From Desulfotomaculum copahuensis (GTDB taxonomy: Bacteria; Bacillota; Desulfotomaculia; Desulfotomaculales; Desulfovirgulaceae), in NCBI RefSeq assembly GCF_001655685.1, contig NZ_LYVF01000177.1:1-46651 (forward strand): DNA of 46,651 bases, written 5' to 3'. This document shows positions 35,036 through 43,015 of the stretch, piece after piece. Position 1 is the stretch's first letter. Every line of letters starts with the position of its first letter. Position numbers and translations under genes: made by a program. The notes beneath the pieces were generated by a model. The model was not told the DNA's origin and ran no database searches. It was given only the letters and a program-made list of their open reading frames with translations.

Positions 35036-35414
35036 AAAAATCAGCCACCTGTCTTGATATTTGCTTCCTTAAGGTATTATACTGCTCATGGGCAACTGCT
35101 GACAAGCCCGCCGGTCCCGCCACGGTGCTGACGCATTAAATACCGCAGCGACATTACCGGGCTACAGAATTTTAACCTGCAATTAATGCGCTAAAATCCC
35201 GGTTTCAGAACCGCAAGATCTCATATAGCGTCATGAATGCAGCTTATGCGGCAGTACCGGACTCACCATTACTAACGCATAAGCTGAAGGCCGGCATTAA
35301 AATTTCTTCAACATTTGTCGCTTAATTGCCATATCCGTGGTTTTTGGCGTCAGCACCGGTTTGCGTCCGGCGGGCCTGATCTGATTGTAATATCCTGAGG
35401 AGTGGGGTGTTTGT
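35036..35414. other. 379-base intergenic region with an 11-bp inverted repeat
   Basis: Between the stress protein and the ABC transporter lies CAGCTTATGCG (35240-35250) matched by CGCATAAGCTG (35276-35286) across 25 bases. It could be a hairpin or a two-site operator. No gene or clear promoter was recognised in the rest. Confidence 0.4.
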
Positions 35415-36188
35415 GTGCAGGCGGAGGGGTTTGCCCTGGATAATGTATCCAGGGTGCTGAACAACGGCCGGGAAATTGTGATTCTGGACGGGATTACGGC
35501 CAACTTTCCCGGCGGCGCCGTCACCGCCCTGGTCGGACCGTCGGGAGCGGGCAAAAGTTCGTTGTTGCGGCTGCTGAACCGGCTGGACGAGCCCACGGCG
35601 GGAACAATCCACTGGCGCGGGAAGCCTCTGGCGGCTTATCCGGTCCGGGAGCTGCGCCGGCAGGTGGGCATGCTTTTCCAGACGCCGGTGCTGTTTCCCG
35701 GCACGGTAAAAGAAAACCTGCTGTACGGTCCCAAGGCGGGGCATTTGGACGCGCCGCCGGACCCGGCGGAACTGCTGGAGAAGGTGGGTCTGGACAATGA
35801 TTTTTTGCACCGCGCGGTGGACGGTCTCTCCGGCGGTCAGGCCCAACGGGTGGCCCTGGCCCGGGCGCTGGCCAACCGGCCGGCGGCGCTGCTGCTGGAC
35901 GAACCCACTTCAGCGCTGGATCACGATGCGCGGGATGAAATTGAAGCCTTGATCAAGGAACTGCAGCAGAAGGAAGCGCTGACGGTGGTCTGGATCACAC
36001 ACGATGTGGCCCAGGCCCGCCGGGTGGCCGGCATGCTGGCCGTGATGCGTGAAGGGCGGCTGTTGGCCGGCGGGCCGGCGGACCAAATGTTAAATGGGGC
36101 GGCGGATCCCTGGGTGCGGGCATTCCTGTATGATGCCGGGCATCCACACGATGGATGCTGCCGGCCGGCGCATGACGAAATGTCATAA
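35415..36188 (+). CDS. fetA: ABC transporter ATP-binding protein (FetA/YbbL-like)
   Basis: A 257-aa ATPase with Walker A GPSGAGKSS, Q-loop MLFQTP, signature LSGGQAQR, Walker B ALLLDEPTSALD and switch His ITHDVAQ. It pairs with the UPF0014 permease that follows, as in FetAB, an exporter linked to iron homeostasis. GTG start after GGGGTG. The C-terminal 25 residues are His/Cys-rich (HPHDGCCRPAH), which might bind metal. The 137-base gap to fetB contains a strong GC-rich inverted repeat (CCGCCGC/GCGGCGG). Confidence 0.82.
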   Translation: MQAEGFALDNVSRVLNNGREIVILDGITANFPGGAVTALVGPSGAGKSSLLRLLNRLDEPTAGTIHWRGKPLAAYPVRELRRQVGMLFQTPVLFPGTVKENLLYGPKAGHLDAPPDPAELLEKVGLDNDFLHRAVDGLSGGQAQRVALARALANRPAALLLDEPTSALDHDARDEIEALIKELQQKEALTVVWITHDVAQARRVAGMLAVMREGRLLAGGPADQMLNGAADPWVRAFLYDAGHPHDGCCRPAHDEMS

Positions 36189-36325
36189 TGCCGCCGCTGC
36201 GCCGGCGACGCATCCGGCTTGCGGTGGCTGCGGCGGCGGGGATGAATCAAGCTGACGGGTACGGCGCCGGCTTTTGTGTTGCGGTCTCAATCCGGACGCC
36301 GCTTTTAATTGTGGGGTGAAATAAA

Positions 36326-37093
36326 ATGACGGATACGGCGCTGATTTCCACTCTGGCTCTGGTGCTGGTGTCCATGTTGCTCTCCTTTTGGCAGCGGCTG
36401 CACCTGGAGCGGGAGTTGCTCGTTGGTACGGTACGCACTTTTGTTCAGTTGCTGGCCATCGGTTATGTGCTCACCTTTGTTTTTCGCCAGCAACGCTGGT
36501 ATTTCACGGCAGCCGTGGTGCTGCTGATGATCCTGGTGGCCGCCCAAAACGCCGCTGCCCGGGGTAAAGGCATACCCGGCATTTACTGGCGGGTGATGCT
36601 GGCCATCAGCCTGGGGGGCGGGGTGACCCTGGCCATCATGCTGCTCCTGCACATCATTCAGAGCACGCCCCGTTTCGTCATTCCCGTGGCCGGCATGATT
36701 GTGGGCAACGCCATGGTGGCGGCCGGCCTGGTTTTAAACCGCTTTCAGGCCGACATGCGCCAGCGCGGCCGGGAGGTGGAAGCCGCCCTGGCTTTGGGCG
36801 CCGCCCCCCGTCAGGCGGTGGAAGGGGTACTGCAGGCGGCGGTCAAGGGCGGCATGCTGCCGACCATTGATTCCATGAAAACAGTCGGGCTGGTCACCCT
36901 GCCGGGCATGATGACCGGTTCCATTCTGGCCGGCGCCGACCCGCTGCTGGCGGTAAAATACCAGATTATGGTCATGTTGATGATCAGCAGCGCCACCGCC
37001 CTGGCCAGTATCACACTGGGCTTTACCATCTACCGGGCTTATTTCAACCCGGCCGAGCAACTGGTGTTGCCCGGAGGGGCGCGGAAAGATTGA
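36326..37093 (+). CDS. fetB: UPF0014 membrane permease (FetB/YbbM-like)
   Basis: A 255-aa integral membrane protein with about six hydrophobic segments. ELLVGTVRTFVQLLAIGYVL and the MKTVGLVTLPGMMTGSILAGADP motif are signatures of the UPF0014/FetB family. It acts with the ATPase just upstream, probably as a metal exporter. Length is normal. A terminator follows at 37113. Confidence 0.9.
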   Translation: MTDTALISTLALVLVSMLLSFWQRLHLERELLVGTVRTFVQLLAIGYVLTFVFRQQRWYFTAAVVLLMILVAAQNAAARGKGIPGIYWRVMLAISLGGGVTLAIMLLLHIIQSTPRFVIPVAGMIVGNAMVAAGLVLNRFQADMRQRGREVEAALALGAAPRQAVEGVLQAAVKGGMLPTIDSMKTVGLVTLPGMMTGSILAGADPLLAVKYQIMVMLMISSATALASITLGFTIYRAYFNPAEQLVLPGGARKD

Positions 37094-37112
37094 ACAAGCG
37101 AAAATGATTTCC

Positions 37113-37152
37113 CCTCCGGCAACGGTAAAAATGTCTGCCCGGAGGATTTTTT
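37113..37152 (+). terminator. Terminator after fetB
   Basis: CCTCCGG (37113-37119) pairs with CCGGAGG (37139-37145) and is followed by ATTTTTTATT. A TTGACA at 37159-37164 may belong to the next promoter, but no -10 box sits at standard spacing. Confidence 0.7.
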
Positions 37153-37216
37153 ATTCCCTTGACATGATCTGTTCCTTCCGGAGCGGTAAAATACAAGGCA
37201 AGAGGTGATTGGACAA

Positions 37217-37462
37217 ATGTACACCAAGCTGTGTCCCTATTGCGGCCAATATTCATACAGCGCTTGCCTGGGCAGGTGGATCTGTCCCTACTGCGGCAAA
37301 GACATCACCGCGGTGGCGGCCGCACCGGCCGGGGTTAAAAAAAAGGCCGGTTCCAAACAAAAATTTCCGCCGGATAAAGTATTTTTCTGTCTAATTGAAG
37401 GTATTTTTCCATCCGGTGTAGAACATTTGCGTCATAATATGTTCCGAGGGAGGTATTTATAA
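37217..37462 (+). CDS. Small zinc-ribbon protein
   Basis: An 81-aa protein. C6-PY-C9-G and C23-PY-C26-G form a rubredoxin-like or zinc-ribbon knuckle pair; the remainder is basic (VKKKAGSKQK) with a hydrophobic tail. GAGGTGA precedes ATG 37217. It ends 3 bases before the universal stress protein and contains that gene's Shine-Dalgarno, so the two are probably coupled. Function unknown; the C-terminal 30 residues may be less constrained. Confidence 0.6.
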   Translation: MYTKLCPYCGQYSYSACLGRWICPYCGKDITAVAAAPAGVKKKAGSKQKFPPDKVFFCLIEGIFPSGVEHLRHNMFRGRYL

Positions 37463-37465
37463 ATA

Positions 37466-37900
37466 ATGAAGATCCTTCTGGCCGTGGATGGTTCGGAAAA
37501 TTCCCTGCGGGCGGCGGAACAGGCCTTGAAATTGGCCCGTTTGAATCAGGAAGTTCAGGTGACGGCCCTTTACGTCGGCCCCTCCTGTTATGATCTGTTT
37601 CCGGAACCGGGTGTTTGCGCCTGGATTCAGCAAAAGGAACTGGACAAGGAAATCGAAACCAGGGCCGCCGCAGCCCTGGACAAGGTCAAGGAAATATTCC
37701 AACCGGCGGGAGTTCCTTTACAGACAGCGGTGGAACGGGGCGATTCCGGCAAGGCGATCTGCCGCCTGGCCGAAGAAAAAGGTTTTGACCTGGTGATCAT
37801 GGGCAGCCGCGGCCACGGCGATCTGGCCAATGTCTTCCTGGGCAGTGTCAGTCACAAAGTTTTGCATACGTGCCGCCTTCCGGTGATGATTGTAAAATAA
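37466..37900 (+). CDS. Universal stress protein (UspA family)
   Basis: A 144-aa Usp with MKILLAVDGSENS and IMGSRGHGDLANVFLGSVSHKV, the full G-x2-G-x9-GS ATP site. GAGGGAGG lies upstream within the zinc-ribbon gene. It follows that gene by 3 bases; its closest relative in the window is the minus-strand Usp at 34604. Confidence 0.9.
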   Translation: MKILLAVDGSENSLRAAEQALKLARLNQEVQVTALYVGPSCYDLFPEPGVCAWIQQKELDKEIETRAAAALDKVKEIFQPAGVPLQTAVERGDSGKAICRLAEEKGFDLVIMGSRGHGDLANVFLGSVSHKVLHTCRLPVMIVK

Positions 37901-37926
37901 TTATTACCCTGCGGGCCGGCTCCGGG

Positions 37927-37932
37927 TATAAT
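37927..37932 (+). promoter_or_regulatory. -10 box ahead of the nitroreductase gene
   Basis: TATAAT lies 34 bases before the ATG. The matching -35 position (37904-37909, TTACCC) is poor, so this may be a regulated promoter. Confidence 0.45.
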
Positions 37933-37965
37933 AGAATATATCTTTTCGCAGGAGGAAGTTTTTTT

Positions 37966-38487
37966 ATGTCCGCCATTCTCTCTCTGATCAGAAGCCGCTA
38001 TTCCGTCCGGCATTACAAACCCGATTCCGTGCCCGCCGCGCTTCTGAATCAACTGCTGGAATCGGCGCGCTGGGCGCCTTCGGCCGGCAACCTGCAGCCC
38101 TGGCATTTTTATGTGGTGACCGGGGAAGGGGACAAGGAGGCGCTGGCAAACTTCGCCCAAAACCAGCGTTTTCTGGCCCGGGCGCCGGTATGTATCGTAG
38201 TTTGCGCGGAGCCGGAACGTTCGGCGCGGGTTTACGGGGAGCGCGGCGATAATTTGTTTTGCATCCAGGATACCGCCGCCGCGGTGCAGAACATTCTGCT
38301 CACCGCCGTTGCCCTGGGCCTGGGTGCCTGCTGGGTGGGCGCTTTCGACCAGCAGCGGGTCGGGGACTATTTGAACATGCCGGAAGGCCGCATACCGGTG
38401 GCACTGATCCCGGTGGGCTTTCCGGACGATGATCCGTCCCGGCGGCCCAAACGCCGTGAGGTGGAGGATATTGTTACCTACCGGTGA
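37966..38487 (+). CDS. Nitroreductase-family FMN oxidoreductase
   Basis: A 173-aa nitroreductase. IRSRYSVRHYKPDSVP gives the FMN phosphate-binding Arg residues, ARWAPSAGNLQPWHFYVV is the family core, and GLGACWVGAFD and PVGFPDDDP lie in the C-terminal half. It forms FMN-binding dimers that reduce nitro, quinone or flavin substrates; the substrate here is unknown. AGGAGGAAG precedes ATG 37966. Confidence 0.9.
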   Translation: MSAILSLIRSRYSVRHYKPDSVPAALLNQLLESARWAPSAGNLQPWHFYVVTGEGDKEALANFAQNQRFLARAPVCIVVCAEPERSARVYGERGDNLFCIQDTAAAVQNILLTAVALGLGACWVGAFDQQRVGDYLNMPEGRIPVALIPVGFPDDDPSRRPKRREVEDIVTYR

Positions 38488-38539
38488 CGGTATGTAAAAA
38501 ATCTGTCTTTGGCAAACAAAGCCATGTTGCATAATGATG

Positions 38540-38566
38540 AACCGGCCCGCGGCCGGTTCTGTTTTT
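38540..38566 (+). terminator. Terminator after the nitroreductase gene
   Basis: AACCGGCC (38540-38547) pairs with GGCCGGTT (38551-38558) around CGC, followed by CTGTTTTT. Confidence 0.8.
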
Positions 38567-38649
38567 ATGCGTCCGGACCGGTCGCCGGATGTTTTGTTGA
38601 TTAAAGGTCAAGGCCGCCTCACCGGCTGTCGGCTGCCAGACAAAAGTCA

Positions 38650-38679
38650 TTGACATTAAAAATAAATTAATACTATAAT
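38650..38679 (+). promoter_or_regulatory. Sigma-A promoter of the Crp/Fnr gene
   Basis: A perfect TTGACA (38650-38655) and perfect TATAAT (38674-38679) are separated by 18 bases of AT-rich sequence. The regulator's ATG is 147 bases downstream, leaving a long 5' leader in which I see no known riboswitch. Confidence 0.8.
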
Positions 38680-38826
38680 ATCAGTAAACGTCTTAACCTT
38701 CTTAATCTTTCCGGGTATTACCGTTTATGCCGCCGCAGTAGGGAGCAGTTTTTAAAATGTATAGCCCGGCTATTATTTAGCAAGAGATAAAAGATTTTTA
38801 CCTTGTTTCGTAAAGGAGGGGTATAA

Positions 38827-39495
38827 ATGGGAGCTGCCCGTTTGGAAACTGCAGCCGTGGACGAACTGGAAAAGGTACTCATCCGTCAGGCCGGTTCGAC
38901 AGTGCATTATCCAAAGGGACATGTTATTTTTGCCGCCGGTGACCTGGCCGACCGGGTTTACCTGATTGAAAGCGGTTGGGTGAAGATATACCGCCTGTCC
39001 GCCGACGGGCGGCGGGTGACTGTGGGCAGTATCCGCAGTCCCGGGGAAATGATGGGGCTGGCCGAGACCCTCTGGGGAGGCGAGCGTACCTGCTTTGCCG
39101 GTGCCATTAACAATGTGACCATGGTGATTATACGTAAAAATAAATTCGAAGAATTGATGGGTGCCCATCCTTTTTTGGCCATCAAGGTCGCCAAGTTGCT
39201 GGGGGCCAGGATGCGGGAAGCGGAAGGGATTATTCATGAAATGGTCAGCTGGCAGGCGCCCGGCCGCCTGGCCCTCACCTTGTTGAAGATGGGCGAGCGC
39301 TGCGGGGTGGAAACAAAGAGCGGTATTAAAATTGGCTTGCAGCTCACTCACGAGGAATTGGCCAACATGGTGGGGGCATCCCGGCAGACGGTTACCTCGC
39401 TGTTGAATACTTTCAAACACGAAAACAGCATCGCCTATGAGGGACGGGAAATCAACATTGTCAACCCGGACAAACTGGCGCGATGGATCATGTAG
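38827..39495 (+). CDS. Crp/Fnr-family transcription regulator
   Basis: A 222-aa protein. Residues about 25-125 are a cyclic-nucleotide-binding-like beta barrel (FAAGDLADRVYLIESGWVKIYRLSADGR), followed by a dimer helix and a winged helix-turn-helix (LTHEELANMVGASRQTVTSLLN). The N-terminus lacks the Cys cluster of oxygen-sensing Fnr, so the effector is unknown. GTAAAGGAGGGG precedes the ATG. Downstream are a strong terminator and two palindromes that could be its targets. Confidence 0.9.
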   Translation: MGAARLETAAVDELEKVLIRQAGSTVHYPKGHVIFAAGDLADRVYLIESGWVKIYRLSADGRRVTVGSIRSPGEMMGLAETLWGGERTCFAGAINNVTMVIIRKNKFEELMGAHPFLAIKVAKLLGARMREAEGIIHEMVSWQAPGRLALTLLKMGERCGVETKSGIKIGLQLTHEELANMVGASRQTVTSLLNTFKHENSIAYEGREINIVNPDKLARWIM

Positions 39496-39496
39496 T

Positions 39497-39525
39497 AAAA
39501 GGCGGCCTCTGGAAGGCCGCCTTTT
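39497..39525 (+). terminator. Strong terminator after the Crp/Fnr gene
   Basis: AAAAGGCGGCC (39497-39507) pairs with GGCCGCCTTTT (39515-39525) around a 7-base loop: 11 perfect base pairs ending in T's, able to work in both directions. Confidence 0.9.
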
Positions 39526-39558
39526 CCGGCAAGCTGCCGTCTGACGCCGGAATTAAGC

Positions 39559-39593
39559 ACATTTGATTATAACTTAACGTTATAATCAAATGT
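39559..39593. promoter_or_regulatory. 15-bp perfect palindrome, likely operator
   Basis: ACATTTGATTATAAC (39559-39573) and GTTATAATCAAATGT (39579-39593) form a perfect inverted repeat with a 5-base centre. It is AT-rich, so it fits a protein-binding site better than an RNA terminator. It lies between the Crp/Fnr gene and the two-gene membrane operon. Confidence 0.6.
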
Positions 39594-39621
39594 CAAGTTA
39601 ATGTCGCATATATGACACTGG

Positions 39622-39666
39622 GGACGTCATCTTTCCGACAGGCTGAATGTCGTTAAGATGACGTCC
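39622..39666 (+). promoter_or_regulatory. Large two-part hairpin upstream of the membrane operon
   Basis: GGACGTCATCTT (39622-39633) pairs perfectly with AAGATGACGTCC (39655-39666); inside it CGACA (39636-39640) pairs with TGTCG (39648-39652). TTTT follows, so it may terminate or attenuate. Just upstream, TGTC-N8-GACA (39603-39618) is a possible Crp/Fnr-type half-site pair. The remaining sequence to 39852 shows no gene. Confidence 0.55.
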
Positions 39667-39852
39667 TTTTGTCGTCCGGCTGACATTGATGTATGCATTA
39701 ATTTGTTATCTTTTAGAGAGAGTTTTGTTAAGAAATTATTAATTGAGGGGGGAGGTATATCGGTTAAGGATGGGAATAAAAACGCGGCATGATACGGGCC
39801 GGTATAAAAGTTAAGGGAAGGTTAAAACTGGTTTGTTAGGCGGGGAATTATT

Positions 39853-40260
39853 ATGAATGTATGGATCAAAATGATTGACAAAATACTTCATCCACACCGG
39901 GGAAAACAAGAGAAACTAATGTCGCGAATGGCTGAATACAGGGAGTTGTCTTCCCTCGCCCTGGAAAGTGAAAATAAGGTCATGTATTCTTTGCTGCAGA
40001 GGGAAATGAACGAGATGTTTTGCGAATACCTGACCTGGTGTTTCCTGGACGGGATTGGTTATCTGATCCCTCATGCGCTGGTCATGTGGCTGATTAGTAT
40101 ACATTTTCCGTATTTCACACTGCCTTTCGACCTGCCGCTGATTGGCAGCCAGGTTGGCGTAATTGTCTGGTATCCGCTGGGCATGATTCTATTCTATGCC
40201 GCCCGCTGGCTGGTACGGAAACGTACAAGCGGTGTCCTGGTCAACCCGGCAGTTAAATAA
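39853..40260 (+). CDS. Small membrane protein of unknown function, next to TauE
   Basis: A 135-aa protein. An N-terminal basic and helical stretch (about residues 1-56, HPHRGKQEKLMSRMAEYREL) precedes two membrane segments, about 57-85 and 101-121, ending in a basic tail. I do not recognise the family with certainty; the layout recalls small DUF106-like membrane proteins. It is 30 bases upstream of the TauE/SafE exporter, so it may be an accessory subunit. Confidence 0.7.
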   Translation: MNVWIKMIDKILHPHRGKQEKLMSRMAEYRELSSLALESENKVMYSLLQREMNEMFCEYLTWCFLDGIGYLIPHALVMWLISIHFPYFTLPFDLPLIGSQVGVIVWYPLGMILFYAARWLVRKRTSGVLVNPAVK

Positions 40261-40290
40261 ACCGGGATAAGATTTTCGGAGGTGCAATAA

Positions 40291-41247
40291 ATGTTCTTTC
40301 ATGTAGCGGGAGTCACCGTCAACCCCATAGTCATCGTGCTCTGGATGTTGTTTGTCGGTTTCGTGTTTTCCACCATCGGCGCCGCCGGCGGCATCCTGGC
40401 CGGGGTGGGTCATATCACCATTTTCGGGATGAAAAAGGCCAATGTGATCAAGCCGATGAACCAGATCCTCACCCTGGTCAGCCCGATCATTTCCACCCCT
40501 TTGTATCTGCGGGAAAAACGGCTGGTGGTGCCGGCCGCCGTTGTCCTGGGCCTGGGCGGCATTGTCGGGGCGCTGATCGGTTCTTATCTTTCCCATACCT
40601 ATCTGCCGGACATGAAGTCATATCAGCCCCTTTTCGGATTAATCACTTTCGTGATTGCCGGACGGATGTGGTATGAGCTGACCCCCGGTTTCCGGGACAG
40701 GCAGCAAAAAGTGAAAAAGGCCACCAAGGCCTTCGAAGCCAAAGTAAAGGAGCTGAAGGCGGCCGGCAAACTGAACGAGATCAAGGAAATCGGCGTGAAT
40801 TTCAGTGAAATGGGCATGAGCAACACCTTTACCTTCGGCGGGGAAACTTTTCGTTATAACGCCCTGTCCCCCTTTCTGGCCGGTATGTTTGTGGCCATCA
40901 TCTCGGCGGCCCTCGGGGTGGGCGGCGGCTTCCTGCTGGTGCCCTACCTGAGCAGTATGCTCGGTTTTCCCATGTTCATCGTGGCCGGTACTTCCACCAT
41001 GTCCATCCTGGTTTCGTCGCTCACCAGCATCGGCAACTACCTGCGCATGGGTAGCCATCTGGATTATGCCATGATTGGTTTTGAGCTGATTGGCATTTTA
41101 ATCGGTTCCTACCTGGGTCCCACCCTTTCCAAGTATATCAAGGGTATCTATCTGAAGGGCTTTCTGGCCGTAGTGCTGACTTACATTGGCATCGGTTATG
41201 TTTTTGGCGCCATTATCCAGCATGCCACCGGGATTAAAATTATCTAA
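40291..41247 (+). CDS. TauE/SafE-family sulfite/organosulfonate exporter
   Basis: A 318-aa membrane protein with about eight hydrophobic segments in two similar halves; GAAGGILAGVGHITIFG and ALGVGGGFLLVPYLSSMLGFP are the repeated TauE motifs. A charged, lysine-rich cytosolic loop of about 55 residues (RQQKVKKATKAFEAKVKELKA onward) separates the halves. In sulfur-metabolising anaerobes such proteins are thought to move sulfite or sulfonates; the substrate here is inferred. GGAGGTG precedes the ATG. Confidence 0.87.
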   Translation: MFFHVAGVTVNPIVIVLWMLFVGFVFSTIGAAGGILAGVGHITIFGMKKANVIKPMNQILTLVSPIISTPLYLREKRLVVPAAVVLGLGGIVGALIGSYLSHTYLPDMKSYQPLFGLITFVIAGRMWYELTPGFRDRQQKVKKATKAFEAKVKELKAAGKLNEIKEIGVNFSEMGMSNTFTFGGETFRYNALSPFLAGMFVAIISAALGVGGGFLLVPYLSSMLGFPMFIVAGTSTMSILVSSLTSIGNYLRMGSHLDYAMIGFELIGILIGSYLGPTLSKYIKGIYLKGFLAVVLTYIGIGYVFGAIIQHATGIKII

Positions 41248-41250
41248 GAC

Positions 41251-41278
41251 GGAGCCGGGGGCCGGGCCTTCCGGCTCC
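41251..41278 (+). terminator. Hairpin after the TauE gene
   Basis: GGAGCCGG (41251-41258) pairs with CCGGCTCC (41271-41278). There is no T-run after it, so termination is only likely, not certain. Confidence 0.45.
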
Positions 41279-41370
41279 CGGAAAACAAATCTGGAAAGCA
41301 ATACCCCCGGGTTTATATATTATCCAACCGGCCTGCTACTGCCGTGCAATTTTGAAAGGAGAAGATTGAA

Positions 41371-42156
41371 TTGACCGATCCAAAGGCACCGATGACTTAT
41401 GCCGAAGCACAGGAACTGTTCGAGCGTTTGTTGAAGCTGGATTACCATCCGGTGGCGATCAAGTTTTTCAAATCAACGGAAGAAGCGGATCAATACCAGG
41501 CGGAAAAAAGGGCGGCCGCCAAGCTTACTTTCTGCCAGTTTACGGCGGCCTCCCGGATGGCCAATTATGTGCTCAAGGGGAGCAATGAAAACATATTGTG
41601 TGAAAATTGCCTGACCACTTTTGGCTATACCGCTCCTTCCGATGAAGAAGCCAAAGGTCATTTCAAGTATGTGGCGGACGAGGAGTTCGCCAGACAGGTG
41701 CTGGCCACCAAACCGCGCCTGCCGCTGGGGGAAATGAAGGTTTTCATGACCGCCCCGCTGGCCAAGACGCCGGTGGATCCGGACGTGGTCATGTTTGTCT
41801 GCAACCCGCTGCAGGCCTACCATATTCTGAACGATTACATCGGTGCCTTCAAAGTGCATCCGCTGCAGTTCAATCATACGGTCAATTCGGCGGTTTGCGG
41901 CGGCGCCGTGTGGACATATTTGAACCACAAACCGAACATGAATACGATGTGTTCCGGCAGCTATACCTCCGGTAAAACGGAAAAGGGTGAGGTAAACGTC
42001 TTCATTCCGGGTGATCAGATTCTGGATGTGGCCAGGCAGCTGGCCTACCGGACGGAGGTATCCAACGGTGCTTCCTTCCCCTGTACCGGCACCGAGTGGC
42101 CCGGGTTGGACGTGTGCAAGAAATGTCCGATGGTCCGCTTCAAGGACGTGGAATAA
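41371..42156 (+). CDS. DUF169-family protein
   Basis: A 261-aa soluble protein with the DUF169 pattern: HPVAIKFFKSTEEAD near the start, conserved Cys at LTFCQFTAASR and ILCENC, PLAKTPVDPDVVMFVCNPLQAYHIL in the middle, GGAVWTYLNHKPNMNTMCSG, and a C-terminal GLDVCKKCPMV. The family is common in anaerobes and methanogens and its function is unknown; the conserved cysteines suggest metal or Fe-S binding. TTG start after AAAGGAGAAG. It follows TauE on the same strand. Confidence 0.85.
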   Translation: MTDPKAPMTYAEAQELFERLLKLDYHPVAIKFFKSTEEADQYQAEKRAAAKLTFCQFTAASRMANYVLKGSNENILCENCLTTFGYTAPSDEEAKGHFKYVADEEFARQVLATKPRLPLGEMKVFMTAPLAKTPVDPDVVMFVCNPLQAYHILNDYIGAFKVHPLQFNHTVNSAVCGGAVWTYLNHKPNMNTMCSGSYTSGKTEKGEVNVFIPGDQILDVARQLAYRTEVSNGASFPCTGTEWPGLDVCKKCPMVRFKDVE

Positions 42157-42225
42157 GCGGCGGCTTTCCCCGGCCGGTACGGATTTTTTGCCGGCCGGGT
42201 TTCTCATTTGACGGGAGGGGTGCAA

Positions 42226-42660
42226 ATGCCGGATGTCCGTTCAAGACTGGAAGAATTGATCGATTTTTGTCATGAGGTCGGCTACCGGCATCTGGGGCTG
42301 GTTTTCTGTTGTCAGCTGGAACGGGAGGCACATGAACTGGCCCGCATATTGAAACGTCATTTCACCGTGGAAACGGCCTGCTGCCGTCTCTGCCCGTCCG
42401 GTTCCGGACAACTGGCGCGGCGCCGGGTGACGCCGGGGGAGAAAAGAATATTCGCCCTGCAGGAACTTATCGCCTATTTAAATTGTTCGCCGGTTGAGTT
42501 GCATGTGGATACCGGCCTTTGCGCCGGTCCGGACATAGTGCTGCAAAAGCACTCGCCGGTGCCGGTGACCACTCTGGCGGTGAGGGATCCCCTGTTGGGT
42601 CACGATCCGCTGGGCGCGTTGAATTCGCCCGCCTGGCGGCAAAAGTTCGGTTTAAAGTGA
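42226..42660 (+). CDS. DUF1847-like cysteine-rich protein, N-terminally short
   Basis: A 144-aa protein. GYRHLGLVFCCQLEREAHELARIL, CCRLCPSG, and GLCAGPDIVLQKHSPVPVTTLAVRD...GHDPLGAL follow the DUF1847 pattern. Longer relatives have an extra N-terminal Cys-rich metal-binding segment that is missing here. Function unknown; probably metal-binding. GGGAGGGGTG precedes ATG 42226. It may form a transcription unit with DUF169, 69 bases upstream. Confidence 0.75.
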   Translation: MPDVRSRLEELIDFCHEVGYRHLGLVFCCQLEREAHELARILKRHFTVETACCRLCPSGSGQLARRRVTPGEKRIFALQELIAYLNCSPVELHVDTGLCAGPDIVLQKHSPVPVTTLAVRDPLLGHDPLGALNSPAWRQKFGLK

Positions 42661-42667
42661 GGCCGGC

Positions 42668-42841
42668 TTACCTGAATCCGGGATCAACTTCATCATAGGA
42701 AAGGCCGGTGACCACGGTATAGTCGCCATGCCGTTTTTCTTCCGGCGTGGCCGGCAGTGCCATCAGTTCCTCATTGCCGGGGGCGAGCCAGGGTTTTTCT
42801 TTCCGGGCCGCCGGCCGGTGTTTTCTTTTTTTTGTGGTCAT
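42668..42841 (-). CDS. Small basic/acidic protein, unassigned
   Basis: A 57-aa protein: an N-terminal basic part (TTKKRKHRPAARKEK) and an acidic part ending DYTVVTGLSYDEVDPGF. GGAGG lies 7 bases before ATG 42841 (ATG 42844 is also in frame). The Shine-Dalgarno and the non-random charge pattern argue for a real gene. Small proteins of this kind occur in spore-formers, but I cannot name the family. It is convergent with the DUF1847 gene, ending 7 bases after its stop. Confidence 0.6.
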   Translation of the reverse strand: MTTKKRKHRPAARKEKPWLAPGNEELMALPATPEEKRHGDYTVVTGLSYDEVDPGFR

Positions 42842-43015
42842 CATACCACCTCCGGATATATTCTGGCCGGGCAAGTGTGCCGTGATGCGCCATGTGACCG
42901 GACAGACGAAATAATTTTTTGATGTTGAAAACTGCCATCCGAAAACATATTCTGCAGGAAAATGTTTCACCGGGTAGAATTATCCGGCAATAGTTTTTTT
43001 ACGGGTGAAGATTAT

